A program made the translations under genes and the position numbers. Under the pieces are notes generated by a model. It was not told the origin of the DNA. It saw only the letters and a list, made by a program, of their open reading frames with translations, and ran no database searches. Shown here one piece after another: positions 1 through 9,349 of a stretch of 64,000 nt of DNA (its first letter is position 1; every line of letters starts with the position of its first letter). The stretch spans positions 558,001 through 622,000 of the forward strand of contig NZ_CP124862.1 of the NCBI RefSeq assembly GCF_030013905.1, given 5' to 3'. Origin of the DNA: Petroclostridium sp. X23 (GTDB taxonomy: Bacteria; Bacillota; Clostridia; SK-Y3).

Positions 1-399
1 CACGATGCCGTCGGATACTTGCAATTCTTCTAAGGAACCAATCTCCCAGTCAAAAGATATGTCTTGAATATCGCCGATGTTCATTCCATTATTGCTATAG
101 ACAGGTGTCCCAATAAATTCCTCCATATATTTTTTTGCATTTTTAAATCGTGATTGCGACAACACATCATATGATATTAATCCATCACTGTTTTTGATCA
201 GTACCGCACTTGTACCTATATTGATGATATTCTCCATTAAAATGATTCTATGATTGAATATCACCTTTTTACAATGGACTGCTAGGGCAAGAATTTTTTT
301 TATTTGCGTATCAAAAATAATATCTTTTACAATGGCTATTTTTTCACCGGATTGTACGCTTATTACCGGCAGCCCGATCATTGTACTAAACCTCAGCAT
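1..399 (-). CDS. PRC-barrel domain protein, 3' end outside window
   Basis: The frame runs off the left edge; 133 codons are visible. The N-terminus (MLRFSTMIGLPVISVQSGEK, then IAIVKDIIFD) has the typical opening of PRC-barrel proteins of the YrrD type: short beta strands around a conserved GLPV and a VKDIIFD-like turn. A second similar unit appears to follow from about residue 85 (GTPVYSNNGMNIGDIQDISFD), so there are two tandem PRC barrels. These domains usually bind partner proteins or RNA, and the family function in Firmicutes is unclear. The start at 399 is chosen because a GGAG box lies about 9 bases upstream. The gene diverges from the DUF1015 gene. Domain assignment is by pattern; no catalytic role can be stated. 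Confidence 0.75.
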   Translation of the reverse strand, partial: MLRFSTMIGLPVISVQSGEKIAIVKDIIFDTQIKKILALAVHCKKVIFNHRIILMENIINIGTSAVLIKNSDGLISYDVLSQSRFKNAKKYMEEFIGTPVYSNNGMNIGDIQDISFDWEIGSLEELQVSDGIV

Positions 400-568
400 A
401 TACCTGCTCCATTTCCAGTTGATTTTTATTAATAATATTATTATGTGAATGAATGTTTATTTAAATTCATATGCTTAGATTCATATAATCTTTGATTAGA
501 GCAATCTACTTGACTATAAAGAAATTATGATATAAAATTGCATGGAGATTTTCTGAGAGGTGATTAAT

Positions 569-1891
569 ATGGCAAACTTCATTCCTTTTAAAGGACTGCG
601 TTACAATAACGAAAAAATAAGCGATTTAAGTAATGTAACTACTCCTCCTTATGATATAATATCCCCTTCTGCACAAGAAGAATATTATAATACGCACCCA
701 AATAACGTAATTCGTCTTGAGTTATCTAAGGAGCTTGAAGGAGATAACGAAACAAATAACAAATATACAAGAGCCGCTTCTACATTGGAAAGTTGGCTAA
801 AAGACCAGACTTTAGTTTTTGAATCGGAGCCTGCTTTATATCTTTATGAACAAATATTTACGCTTAAAAACGGAGTGACTAAATCATTCAAAGGATTCAT
901 AGGTTTAGTCGAATTAGAAGAGTTCTCAAAGGGCATTGTGCTGCCTCATGAAGAAACTCTATCTAAAGCGAAAACCGACCGTTTTAACCTGATGTCAACC
1001 ACTTACAGCAATTTCAGCCAAATTTTCTCTTTATACCTTGACCCTGAAAGAAAAATTGGTGCGATTATTGATGATATCTCTAAAGCAGCACCGGACATTA
1101 CATTCACATCCACCGAGAATATCATTCAGAATCTGTGGATTATAACCGAATCATCAGTGATTAATGAAGTTCGCGGTATTTTGAAAGATAAGCAGCTTTT
1201 TATTGCTGACGGTCATCACAGGTATGAAACAGCCCTTAATTTCAGAAATAAATTAAGGGAAGAAAACCCTGATTATTCTCAAGATGACTTGTTCAATTAT
1301 GTGATGATGATGTTAGTGGATATGGATGACCCGGGCCTTGTTGTCTTCCCTACACACAGATTGATAAAGGATATTGCCGGATTTGACGAAAACAGTCTTG
1401 CCGAAAAACTGCAAGAAGACTTCCATGTTGAAAAAATCATGGCTGAACCGTCTCAGAATCATCTGAGTGAAGTCATTGAGCAAGAATTGACTAAGAGAAA
1501 TAAGGACAAGGTTTTCGCATTATATACCGGAGAGAATTATTATTATCTATTAACACTCAAAAATTCCGATATCATGTCAAAAATGCTGCCTGATCAATCA
1601 TTAGCTTATAGAAATCTTGACGTGAGCGTGCTGCATACCGTCATATTGGAAAAGATACTAGGTATTGATAAAGAAAACATGGCAAACCAAAAGAATTTGA
1701 CTTATACAAGGAATCCCCTTGAGGCGATTGAGTGGATAAAAAACGGAAGCTTCCAATGTTCTTTTCTGCTAAATGCGACAAAAGTATTTGAGATAAAAGA
1801 TGTTTCACTGGCAAATGAAAAAATGCCGCAAAAATCGACCTACTTCTATCCTAAGCTTGTCACAGGGCTTGTTATGAATAAATTCAGATAA
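569..1891 (+). CDS. DUF1015 family protein
   Basis: A 440-residue protein opening with MANFIPFKGLRYN and carrying the motif IADGHHRYETAL around residue 213, both hallmarks of DUF1015. The N-terminus (FKGLRYN..TTPPYDIISP) also fits. Family function is unproven, although DUF1015 genes in clostridia lie beside serA/serC and are suspected to act around serine metabolism. A GTG at 560 is in frame, but the AGAGGTG box at 555-561 sits correctly for the ATG at 569. The gene converges with serA, and both share a bidirectional hairpin terminator. Full length for the family. Confidence 0.9.
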   Translation: MANFIPFKGLRYNNEKISDLSNVTTPPYDIISPSAQEEYYNTHPNNVIRLELSKELEGDNETNNKYTRAASTLESWLKDQTLVFESEPALYLYEQIFTLKNGVTKSFKGFIGLVELEEFSKGIVLPHEETLSKAKTDRFNLMSTTYSNFSQIFSLYLDPERKIGAIIDDISKAAPDITFTSTENIIQNLWIITESSVINEVRGILKDKQLFIADGHHRYETALNFRNKLREENPDYSQDDLFNYVMMMLVDMDDPGLVVFPTHRLIKDIAGFDENSLAEKLQEDFHVEKIMAEPSQNHLSEVIEQELTKRNKDKVFALYTGENYYYLLTLKNSDIMSKMLPDQSLAYRNLDVSVLHTVILEKILGIDKENMANQKNLTYTRNPLEAIEWIKNGSFQCSFLLNATKVFEIKDVSLANEKMPQKSTYFYPKLVTGLVMNKFR

Positions 1892-1924
1892 AAAAATCGG
1901 CCGGATTACCGGCCGATTTTTTTA
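1891..1924. terminator. Bidirectional intrinsic terminator
   Basis: Perfect stem ATCGGCCGG / CCGGCCGAT with a 4-base ATTA loop, preceded by six A and followed by seven T. It can terminate both the DUF1015 gene on the plus strand and serA on the minus strand. Confidence 0.92.
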
Positions 1925-1928
1925 TCTT

Positions 1929-3086
1929 CTATATTACTCTTACCCTAAGCACACCTTCTATTTGCTCCAGTTGAGCAATCATTTCCTCAGGGACATCGCT
2001 TTCAACATCCAGCATCGTATAGGCAAAATTCCCCTTGCTCTTGTTTAACATATTCGCAATATTTATTTTAGATAGGACTGTGGATATCTGTGCTACCATA
2101 TTAGGTACGTTCTTGTGAGCAACCGTAATACGATAGTCTGTTGCCCTTACCATCTCACAAGTTGGAAAATTCACTGAATTCGTTATATTGCCGTTTTCCA
2201 GGAATTCTTTCAATTGACTTACCGCCATGACCGCGCAATTCTCCTCTGACTCAGGAGTAGATGCGCCTAAGTGCGGGATAGCGATAACATTTTCCATTTG
2301 AAGCAAGTCCTCATCAGGAAAATCAGCGATATAAGTACTTACTGTTCCACTTTCAATAGCTTCTTTTAGGTCTTTATTATTTACCAGTTCCCCTCTTGAA
2401 AAATTCAATAAGCGGGCTCCCTTTTTCATCAGCGCAAATTTGTCTGCATTTAGCAATCCTTTTGTTTCATCGGTTAATGGGACATGCAGTGTAATATAAT
2501 CGGCATTCTCAAGAAGCGACTTGAAATCCGAAGCTTTTTTCACACTTCTGGAAAGTCCCCAAGCTGCATCAACTGAGATATACGGGTCAAAGCCTTCTAC
2601 TTCCATCCCTAATGATTTTGCAGCATTGGCAACCATCACCCCAATGGCTCCCAAACCAATCACCCCAAGCCTTTTTCCTTCAATCTCCGGTCCTGCAAAA
2701 TCGGACTTCCCCTTTTCAACGATTTTAGGGATGTCCTTCCCTTTTCCGATCAATGATTTTGCCCACTGAATACCATCAACGATCTTACGTGAAGAAAGCA
2801 GCAAAGCAGCTATTGTAAGTTCTTTTACGGCATTTGCATTAGCACCGGGAGTATTAAAAACAACGATTCCGTTTTCGGAGCATTTTTGAATAGGAATATT
2901 ATTCACACCGGCCCCTGCTCTTCCTATTGCTTTTAAATCCTTCGCCAGCTCCATATCATGCATGGAAGCGCTTCTTACCAGTATACCGTCAGGATTATTC
3001 ACTTCATCCGCAACACTGTATGTATTCTTATCCAGAAGCGATACCCCTGTTTCCGATATCTTATTTAATGTTCTGATATTATACAC
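1929..3086 (-). CDS. serA: D-3-phosphoglycerate dehydrogenase
   Basis: Oxidises 3-phosphoglycerate to 3-phosphohydroxypyruvate with NAD, the first step of the phosphorylated serine pathway. Visible: N-terminal substrate lid, NAD-binding GLGAIG around residue 145, the catalytic Arg in NFSRGEL, the catalytic His in IPHLGAST, and a C-terminal ACT domain (about residues 315-385) ending in GVLRVRVI. This is the short form with one ACT domain and no ASB domain. The open frame begins at 3095, but a GTG at 3086 is preferred: it gives the usual MYNIRTLNKIS start and lies 5 bases from a GAGGTGG box. It starts 16 bases after the serC stop, so the two are cotranscribed. Confidence 0.93.
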   Translation of the reverse strand: MYNIRTLNKISETGVSLLDKNTYSVADEVNNPDGILVRSASMHDMELAKDLKAIGRAGAGVNNIPIQKCSENGIVVFNTPGANANAVKELTIAALLLSSRKIVDGIQWAKSLIGKGKDIPKIVEKGKSDFAGPEIEGKRLGVIGLGAIGVMVANAAKSLGMEVEGFDPYISVDAAWGLSRSVKKASDFKSLLENADYITLHVPLTDETKGLLNADKFALMKKGARLLNFSRGELVNNKDLKEAIESGTVSTYIADFPDEDLLQMENVIAIPHLGASTPESEENCAVMAVSQLKEFLENGNITNSVNFPTCEMVRATDYRITVAHKNVPNMVAQISTVLSKINIANMLNKSKGNFAYTMLDVESDVPEEMIAQLEQIEGVLRVRVI

Positions 3087-3101
3087 CAATCCCACCTCTT
3101 C

Positions 3102-4184
3102 TTATCTATTCTCAATCTCAAATTTCTTCATAAACTCAACCAACTTACTAAGTCCTTCCGTAGGCATCGCGTTATAAATACTGGCGCGCATACCACCTAC
3201 CGAGCGGTGTCCTTTCAAATTCACGAAACCATTTGCGGCTGCTTCTTTAATAAATTTTGCATTTAATTCTTCTGATGGACATACAAAAGGAATATTCATA
3301 ATAGAGCGGTCTTTTTGCACTGTAGTTCCTTTAAACATCGCTGAAGCATCCAAATAGTCATATAGTATTTGGGCTTTTTCAATATTGATTTTCTCCATCT
3401 CAGATATTCCGCCTAAATCTTTCAGCCACTCTAACACAAGTTTGCAGATATAGATACTGTAAGTTGGCGGTGTATTATACATTGAACCGGCATCTGCATG
3501 CGTCTTATAACTGAACATGGTGGGTGTCATTTCCAAGGTATCACTGATCAGATCCTCACGTATAATAACGACCGTAAGCCCTGCGGGTCCCATATTTTTT
3601 TGCGCACCGGCATAAATCAATCCGAATTTTGATATATCGTATGCCTCTGCAAGGATATTGGACGACATATCTGCCACAAGAGGAACATTGCCCGTATCCG
3701 GCAGTTCAGTAAACCGTGTACCATAGATGGTATTGTTTGTTGTAATGTAAAAGTAATCCGCATCCTTGTCAAACTTCGCCGGATCCAATTCAGGTATATA
3801 ATTAAACCCTGCATCTTCCGAAGAGGCAACTTTATTAATGGTACCGTAACGTAAAGCTTCCTTATATGCTTTCTTCGCAAACTCTCCTGTAACTACGTAA
3901 TCTGCTTTCTTGCTTTTTGTCAATAAATTCATCGGAATCATTGAAAATTGACTGGAAGCGCCGCCTTGTAAAAATAACACTTTGTAATTGTCCGGAATCT
4001 TCATTACTTCACGGAGCAGTTTTTCTGTAGCATCTATTATTTCTTCAAAATGGCTGGAACGGTGACTCATCTCCATTACAGACATTCCTGAATTGCCGTA
4101 TTGCACCAATTCTTTCTGAGCCTTTACCAGAACCGACTCCGGAAGCATCGATGGACCTGCCGAAAAATTATATACTCTCTCCAT
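3102..4184 (-). CDS. serC: Phosphoserine aminotransferase
   Basis: PLP-dependent transaminase converting 3-phosphohydroxypyruvate and glutamate to phosphoserine and 2-oxoglutarate. The start [19 protein letters not shown] is diagnostic; the PLP lysine lies in [13 protein letters not shown] near residue 198, and the C-terminal [17 protein letters not shown] phosphate-binding motif is intact. A frame extension to 4211 exists, but AGGAGGGG lies just before the ATG at 4184. First gene of a serC-serA operon. No serB is present in the window. Length is normal (about 360 residues). Confidence 0.95.
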   Translation of the reverse strand: MERVYNFSAGPSMLPESVLVKAQKELVQYGNSGMSVMEMSHRSSHFEEIIDATEKLLREVMKIPDNYKVLFLQGGASSQFSMIPMNLLTKSKKADYVVTGEFAKKAYKEALRYGTINKVASSEDAGFNYIPELDPAKFDKDADYFYITTNNTIYGTRFTELPDTGNVPLVADMSSNILAEAYDISKFGLIYAGAQKNMGPAGLTVVIIREDLISDTLEMTPTMFSYKTHADAGSMYNTPPTYSIYICKLVLEWLKDLGGISEMEKINIEKAQILYDYLDASAMFKGTTVQKDRSIMNIPFVCPSEELNAKFIKEAAANGFVNLKGHRSVGGMRASIYNAMPTEGLSKLVEFMKKFEIENR

Positions 4185-4285
4185 ATTACCCCTCCTGAAT
4201 AATAATATCATCTCCGATTTGGAAACATTTATAACAGATTATATATCAAATAGAATATTCCGTCAATCTTTTCACAAAACATCTC

Positions 4286-4657
4286 TCATTCAGCTTTTTT
4301 AACTGCTGGAGGTTTTCTAAATGTTTCGTAAATACCCATTGAAAATAAAAAAATACCAAACATTTTTTTTAATAATCCTGAAGGCAATGATACAGCAAAA
4401 TGCGAACCAAGTACCGCACCCAATATTCCGAACACTACGATAGTCATCGCAAGTTTAAAGTCTATTCTCTTATTCTTTATATGCACAATCAGAGCGATTA
4501 TCGCTGTCGGTATAAAATACAAAAGATTAATACTTTGCGCGATATGCTGGTCAATATGTAAGACAAACACCAACACAGGAATGAGTATGGTTCCACCGCC
4601 TATCCCCATTCCGCTGATAATGCCTGAGGCAAAACCGGCAAGCACTGCGATAAGCAT
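4286..4657 (-). CDS. TauE/SafE half-size membrane permease
   Basis: A 123-residue hydrophobic protein with about four membrane segments and the signature GMGIGGGTILIPVLVFVL near its N-terminus. TauE/SafE proteins export sulfite, sulfonates or other organic anions and are normally about 250-300 residues built of two such halves. Here each half is a separate gene: this one is the downstream half, starting one base after the stop of its neighbour (TAATATG), which implies translational coupling. The C-terminus KKMFGIFLFSMGIYE matches the conserved repeat end. Substrate unknown. Confidence 0.85.
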   Translation of the reverse strand: MLIAVLAGFASGIISGMGIGGGTILIPVLVFVLHIDQHIAQSINLLYFIPTAIIALIVHIKNKRIDFKLAMTIVVFGILGAVLGSHFAVSLPSGLLKKMFGIFLFSMGIYETFRKPPAVKKAE

Positions 4658-4658
4658 A

Positions 4659-5036
4659 TTATATCACCATCCTTATGGCGGCAACAATCATAAATATACC
4701 AAAAATCTTACGCAAAACATTAGAGGGAATATTTTTTAGGATCCTGGCCCCGACATATCCGCCGATCACACCGCCAATTGCCACTTGCCATGTTAAATCC
4801 CAATTTACATAATCATTACGGATGTAAAAAAACACACTCACCAGTGTTAAAGGAAGAATGATGGCCAGCGCAGTGGCATGCGCTCTATGTTCTTCTACAT
4901 CCAGAACGATTTCCATGGCGGGAACAGCTATGGTGCCTCCGCCCGAACCAAATAAACCGTTGCATAGTCCGGTAACCATTCCGATAATCGTATATTTTAC
5001 ATATTTCTTTAACTTTTTCAAAATAACACTCTCCAA
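4659..5036 (-). CDS. TauE/SafE half-size membrane permease
   Basis: A 125-residue partner of the preceding half-transporter. It has a short basic N-terminus (KKLKKYVKYT), the motif GLFGSGGGTIAVP, about four predicted membrane segments and the same C-terminal pattern (LRKIFGIFMIVAA). The two genes look like products of the ancestral repeat and probably form a heterodimer equal to one full TauE/SafE transporter. An AGAGTG-like ribosome binding site precedes the ATG. Confidence 0.85.
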   Translation of the reverse strand: MESVILKKLKKYVKYTIIGMVTGLCNGLFGSGGGTIAVPAMEIVLDVEEHRAHATALAIILPLTLVSVFFYIRNDYVNWDLTWQVAIGGVIGGYVGARILKNIPSNVLRKIFGIFMIVAAIRMVI

Positions 5037-5122
5037 ATATATAATTAGATTCTCTTTTATAATTTCAGTAAACTAACTATTATATTCTTTTTTCCACAAA
5101 AAATAAGCCGCGCGGCATATGA

Positions 5123-5341
5123 AAAAGTGATTTTTTGACAGGAAACGGACAAACGGCTGGTTGCTATAAGCTAATAACTGTAGTCGATAGAAACGAAAGC
5201 ATCGTTAATTTTGTAGTTACTCCAATTACTTATTTTGTAGGCCACGCTATATGGACAGTCGGAGATGTGGCAACCGGATTCTATGATGCAAATGCACCTG
5301 TCCCTTTAATATATCCGCCACAATATAATCAAACGACATAA
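5123..5341 (+). pseudogene. Fragment of a small conserved clostridial protein
   Basis: The frame has no proper start: an ATG-AAA-AAG-TGA lies just upstream in another phase, and only TTG (5135) is in frame. The translated text (VNFVVTPITYFVGHA, VGDVATGFYDANAPVPLIYP) resembles a domain I associate with small clostridial beta-barrel proteins of unknown function. The N-terminal part seems lost, so I read it as a 5'-truncated remnant. Confidence 0.35.
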
Positions 5342-5347
5342 GCGTGC

Positions 5348-6448
5348 TCAAATATTTTCAAGTGATTTTAGACTTTCAAAAAGGTTTAATGCTTGAGTTA
5401 CAACCTGATCCATGTTGTAATACTTATAAGTTCCTAACCTTCCAACAAACCAAACATTCTTTAATTTATCTGCTTCAGCCTTATATTTATTATAGATTTT
5501 TGTATTTTCATCTCTTGGAATAGGATAATAAGGTTGACCAACAGCCGCAGGGTACTCATATGACAATGTTGTTTTTGGATGCATTTGTCTAGTCATATGC
5601 TTAAACTCAGTTATTCGGGTAAAATCATACTCATTAGGATAATTAACAATGGCTGTATTTTGATAGTACTCAAGGTCAAAAGTTTCAAACGAAAAGGTTA
5701 AAGATCGATATGGGAGTTTGCCAAATTTGTAGTTAAAGTAAGCATCAATGCAACCGGTATATATTAATCTTTTATACGGAATTACTTGTTCAATCGCTCT
5801 ATAATCTGTTTGAAGCATTAAATGTATGTTTGGATGATTAATCATTTTTCTAAACAACTCTGTATAACCTTCTTTTGGCATAACTTGATATTTATCTGTA
5901 AAATAACGAGAATCCCTATTCGTCCTAGTAGGGATTCTCGCACAAACAGAAGGATCTAGTTCATCCGGCCACAAATCCCATTGCTTCTTTGTATAGTTTT
6001 TAAAAAACTTGCTATATAAATCTTTGCCAATCTTACTAATTACAACATCTTCCGAGTTGGTGACAGAATCTACCGGTTCAGCTGCCAACTCAAAGAATTT
6101 TATCAAATCTGTTTCACTAAAATTTAAGCCATAGAGCTCGTTGATTGTATCTAAATTAATTGGAATAGGTACCTTTTGACCGTCCACATTAGCGGCAACT
6201 CTTAATTCAAATAAATGCCATGCTGTAAATTGCGATAAATAATCAAAAACAACTTTACTGTTTGTATGAAATATATGAGGTCCATATTTATGAATCAAGA
6301 TTCCATGTTGATCATAATAGTCATAGGCATTACCACCAATGTGATTACGGATTTCTACGATTAATACACTTTTATCTAAAATAGCAGCAATACGTTCAGC
6401 TATTACACACCCAGCGGGTCCTGCACCCACTATTAAATAATCATACAT
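5348..6448 (-). CDS. glf: UDP-galactopyranose mutase
   Basis: FAD-dependent enzyme interconverting UDP-galactopyranose and UDP-galactofuranose for surface polysaccharide synthesis. Evidence: N-terminal Rossmann motif VGAGPAGCVIAERIA, the IGGNAYDYYD loop, KYGPHIFHTNS substrate region, and the C-terminal FAD contact VWFVGRLGTYKYYNMDQVV. The 366-residue length is normal. An AGGAGG box precedes the start. It is followed in the same direction, about 140 bases after the upstream glycosyltransferase gene, so the two probably act in the same glycan pathway. Confidence 0.95.
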   Translation of the reverse strand: MYDYLIVGAGPAGCVIAERIAAILDKSVLIVEIRNHIGGNAYDYYDQHGILIHKYGPHIFHTNSKVVFDYLSQFTAWHLFELRVAANVDGQKVPIPINLDTINELYGLNFSETDLIKFFELAAEPVDSVTNSEDVVISKIGKDLYSKFFKNYTKKQWDLWPDELDPSVCARIPTRTNRDSRYFTDKYQVMPKEGYTELFRKMINHPNIHLMLQTDYRAIEQVIPYKRLIYTGCIDAYFNYKFGKLPYRSLTFSFETFDLEYYQNTAIVNYPNEYDFTRITEFKHMTRQMHPKTTLSYEYPAAVGQPYYPIPRDENTKIYNKYKAEADKLKNVWFVGRLGTYKYYNMDQVVTQALNLFESLKSLENI

Positions 6449-6559
6449 CGCTTAGATCCTCCTTATGAAGAGTTTAATGTCATCGTTATTAAGCTAATCA
6501 TTGATGATATACTTAAGAAATATCCTTTTTCTTACTTATGTTTGCTAGGTAATATTAAT

Positions 6560-6582
6560 AGCAGGTCTGATAGAGACCTGCT
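6560..6582. terminator. Hairpin after glycosyltransferase gene
   Basis: Perfect 9-bp stem AGCAGGTCT/AGACCTGCT with a GATAG loop, 8 bases past the glycosyltransferase stop. The T-rich side lies to the right, so as a terminator for the minus-strand gene it is only moderate. Confidence 0.5.
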
Positions 6583-6590
6583 GCTTATTT

Positions 6591-7703
6591 CTATTTTTTC
6601 TGCTTCATCTTTTTACTGTCTTTTTTCTTGTTTTGTTCATTGGCTTTTTTCGAATTCTTTGCTTTTTGTTCAGGCTCTAACGATGATAAGAAAAATTTGT
6701 TGTCTTTTAAAAATGGGTTGCCAATATGATTAAAAAGCTCTGGTTTTTCTCTGAAGATTTTCCTGGATTCCTTATGAATTGGATGGCCAGTAACAAAGTA
6801 ATCATAACTCCAAGGTGTTTCTCTTAATAAGTTCTTATCTACTTTTACCAATTCTTGCATATATTCAGTTTTTAAGTTATCAATTAGCTGCATCTGATTA
6901 TGATCTGTCTTCTTCATTTTTTTATCAAAAAGACTATTATATATCCCCGAAAAGTGAAACAGACGCAACGGCTTCTCATTTACCATATATTCTTGGTTGT
7001 CGTTTAGTGTGAAAAGCCTTTCATGGAAGTTCCATAGACCAACATTATATCCAGGGTCATTTTGGATACAAAACTCAAACTGTCCTGGAGCAAGATCTAA
7101 CCATTTTTGTTCATTAAACAGGCCCTTTTCCTTATCTGTATAACAAAATTTCAAGAGAATATCTGCCCACCAATGAAGAAACTTATAAGATTCATTGCCC
7201 CTTTTTATTGCAAAGAGCCCTGTATTAAATATGCCGGATAAATGAATTACATGTAAATGACTTAAGGGTCTATCCTTGTTTAAGTGAACAAAGTGCGGGG
7301 AAAGCATTATATCCTTCCTTTCTAAATAATCCAATAATTCATTGAATGGTCCAAACACTTTGGTGTCCGCATCGAGGAAAACAAAGTAGTTATGATCTTT
7401 ATATCTTTCTAATAAATACAGCAGAAGCTGAGCCTTGCAAGCACAAGAAGCCTGGGCTTGATTATATTGAAAAACAAATTGTTCAAAATTCGGAAATCCT
7501 AGATTTTTTGCGAGAATAACATCATCGAAGTAAGTGTCTAAACTCTTTGTTTTATCAGGCATTTTATCTTCAACAATACAGGCTATAACTTTACAATTAG
7601 ACATATGCTCTTTGACTGATTTAGCCATGATCATAGCTCGAGGTAAATAGCTAGTGGTTGTGACCGTTGTGTATATTACTTCGTTTTTATTTGTTAACAG
7701 CAT
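6591..7703 (-). CDS. Glycosyltransferase (GT-A fold, DxD)
   Basis: A 370-residue protein with an N-terminal nucleotide-sugar-binding region (VIYTTVTTTSYLPRAMIMAK) and a metal-binding DxD motif in FVFLDADTKVFG near residue 127, followed by acceptor-side motifs (SGIFNTGLFAIKRG, FHFSGIYN). This layout resembles GT8-like or nucleotide-diphospho-sugar transferases. The last 30 residues are lysine-rich and probably disordered. It lies upstream of glf in the same direction, so it may use UDP-galactofuranose or modify the same polysaccharide. Donor and acceptor cannot be named. Confidence 0.8.
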   Translation of the reverse strand: MLLTNKNEVIYTTVTTTSYLPRAMIMAKSVKEHMSNCKVIACIVEDKMPDKTKSLDTYFDDVILAKNLGFPNFEQFVFQYNQAQASCACKAQLLLYLLERYKDHNYFVFLDADTKVFGPFNELLDYLERKDIMLSPHFVHLNKDRPLSHLHVIHLSGIFNTGLFAIKRGNESYKFLHWWADILLKFCYTDKEKGLFNEQKWLDLAPGQFEFCIQNDPGYNVGLWNFHERLFTLNDNQEYMVNEKPLRLFHFSGIYNSLFDKKMKKTDHNQMQLIDNLKTEYMQELVKVDKNLLRETPWSYDYFVTGHPIHKESRKIFREKPELFNHIGNPFLKDNKFFLSSLEPEQKAKNSKKANEQNKKKDSKKMKQKK

Positions 7704-8108
7704 TTCTACAATTCATCTCCCAACACATTCAAATTTTGTATAACAGACAAATGCGGCAAACTTGACCCTGATACCTAACTTGAAAATCGTCTTACTTATA
7801 TTGTATTCAGAATGGTATGGAACCGTGCTAACTGCATAAGACCGATCATTGCAAAGTATACGCAAAGACACTATAAGGAAAAATGCACTAAAAGTAAAAA
7901 AGGGAGAGTAATTGTAAGAAGTATAGATCAAGATTTTTTAGATTTATCAGGAAATTTTATTAAAGTAGATGATAGTTTTATAGAAGAATTATAAACTTTT
8001 CTACTAATAAACATAAGTGAGAAGTTAATCTGTCCTATAACTTGGAATTTGTTATTTCCTGTTTGGTTTTCTCGTTAGAAACAATAGTGGATAGGCAGTC
8101 GATTTTAT
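7704..8108. other. Intergenic stretch with a small coding-like frame
   Basis: No full gene. A plus-strand frame ends at 7994 with text that looks coding (RVIVRSIDQDFLDLSGNF), but its upstream part is not gene-like and no ribosome binding site precedes it. It may be the surviving C-terminus of a lost gene. Not assigned. Confidence 0.3.
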
Positions 8109-9074
8109 TTACTTCCGCACTGGTCTGATATACTTAAAATACCGTTCCGGATTAAAATAAAAGTAAATTATTCTACCGGGGGAAGTATCAAAGCAGTAAC
8201 CAGTGCCTGAAAAATCAAAAGTTGCCATTGCCTTTTCAATCTTTTCCTCCACACTACGGTTTTCCTGCTCATAATCGAAGGGCCCATGCTCAAAAACAAT
8301 ATATTCGGCTTGAGGAACATCAATCATAAGCATCTGTGGTGGTACTTCGCCTTTATAATCAAAAGGAAGTCGTACACCATAACACTCTGTACGTGGCATA
8401 CCCCAATCGCAAAGTCTGCCGTCCGGGTCATTAATGTACGCCATAATCTGACCGCTGCCGCCGTTAGATTCGCTCCCACCATCGTCATCCAATTTGCCCT
8501 TGATACTATCGAGTAATCCGCAAATTGTTTCGCAGTCCTGTCCCGAAATAAGACTTTGCTTTTGCCAAAAATCCCAATACCCATTACTCTCATAGTTTTT
8601 AATGTGCAAAAATTTGTGTGCGGGAATTGTTACAAAATAAATTTTAACATTATCTGTAGATTTCATCATCCCAATCTCTCCCAATCCTAAAAAGTAGCGG
8701 TCGAAAGGGTTTATTTTTGTACGAAGAACGACAGGCTTAGGCTTTTTTCGGTATTCACTTGGAGTTACACCATATGTTCCCTTAAAAGCTCTGGTAAAAG
8801 CTTCATGTGATGAAAAACCATAATCAAAAGCAATATCTAAAAGGCTTTTTTCACTATCCCGAACCTCTTTTAGTGCAAAGGCTAATTTTCTATGCCGCAG
8901 ATAATCCCTAAATTGCATACCCGATATTTCTTTGAATTTTCTCGTTGTATAAAATTCAGAATAACCCAGCCTGCGAGAAAGAAAGCGTAGTGTCAAGGCT
9001 TCATCATTATAATTTTTAATACATTTGTCAATTTCATCAACGATTATTTGAATTTGCTTCTGCCATTCGTACAT
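8109..9074 (-). CDS. AraC-family regulator with GyrI-like effector domain
   Basis: N-terminal two-helix AraC DNA-binding domain (residues about 5-105; LSRRLGYSEFYTTRKFKE and IAFDYGFSSHEAFTRAFKGTYGVTPSEYR) joined to a C-terminal effector-binding domain of the GyrI/Rob type (from about 125; the EHGPFDYEQEN segment is typical). Such proteins usually sense hydrophobic drugs or metabolites and activate efflux or detoxification genes. The open frame starts with GTG at 9086, but GAGGTG is best spaced for the ATG at 9074. No obvious target gene lies beside it; the neighbouring DNA is IS debris. Confidence 0.88.
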   Translation of the reverse strand: MYEWQKQIQIIVDEIDKCIKNYNDEALTLRFLSRRLGYSEFYTTRKFKEISGMQFRDYLRHRKLAFALKEVRDSEKSLLDIAFDYGFSSHEAFTRAFKGTYGVTPSEYRKKPKPVVLRTKINPFDRYFLGLGEIGMMKSTDNVKIYFVTIPAHKFLHIKNYESNGYWDFWQKQSLISGQDCETICGLLDSIKGKLDDDGGSESNGGSGQIMAYINDPDGRLCDWGMPRTECYGVRLPFDYKGEVPPQMLMIDVPQAEYIVFEHGPFDYEQENRSVEEKIEKAMATFDFSGTGYCFDTSPGRIIYFYFNPERYFKYIRPVRK

Positions 9075-9349
9075 TCGTCCGTTCACCTCGTTTCAACCAC
9101 CCTACATTTATTATAAAGAAATAGAGCGATTACTGCTTGATTTTACTTGCTGTTATTTCATTTTTCTCTTTTAAGTTCTGCATCTTTGCGTCTGGCCTAC
9201 AATATGAGGTTTTTAATACCTCTATCAAAGAAATTTTTTTCTGCACCGTTGCCATTCTCCATGCTATGATATGTAAGATCCATTTTCCATTCACAGTCAA
9301 AACACCAATAATATTGTGAGTATAAGAAACCGCAGGGGGAACAAAAATC

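Noticed and set aside
7812..7994. Small rightward frame ending in FIKVDDSFIEEL.
   Set aside because: Only the second half looks coding, there is no ribosome binding site, and no family could be named.
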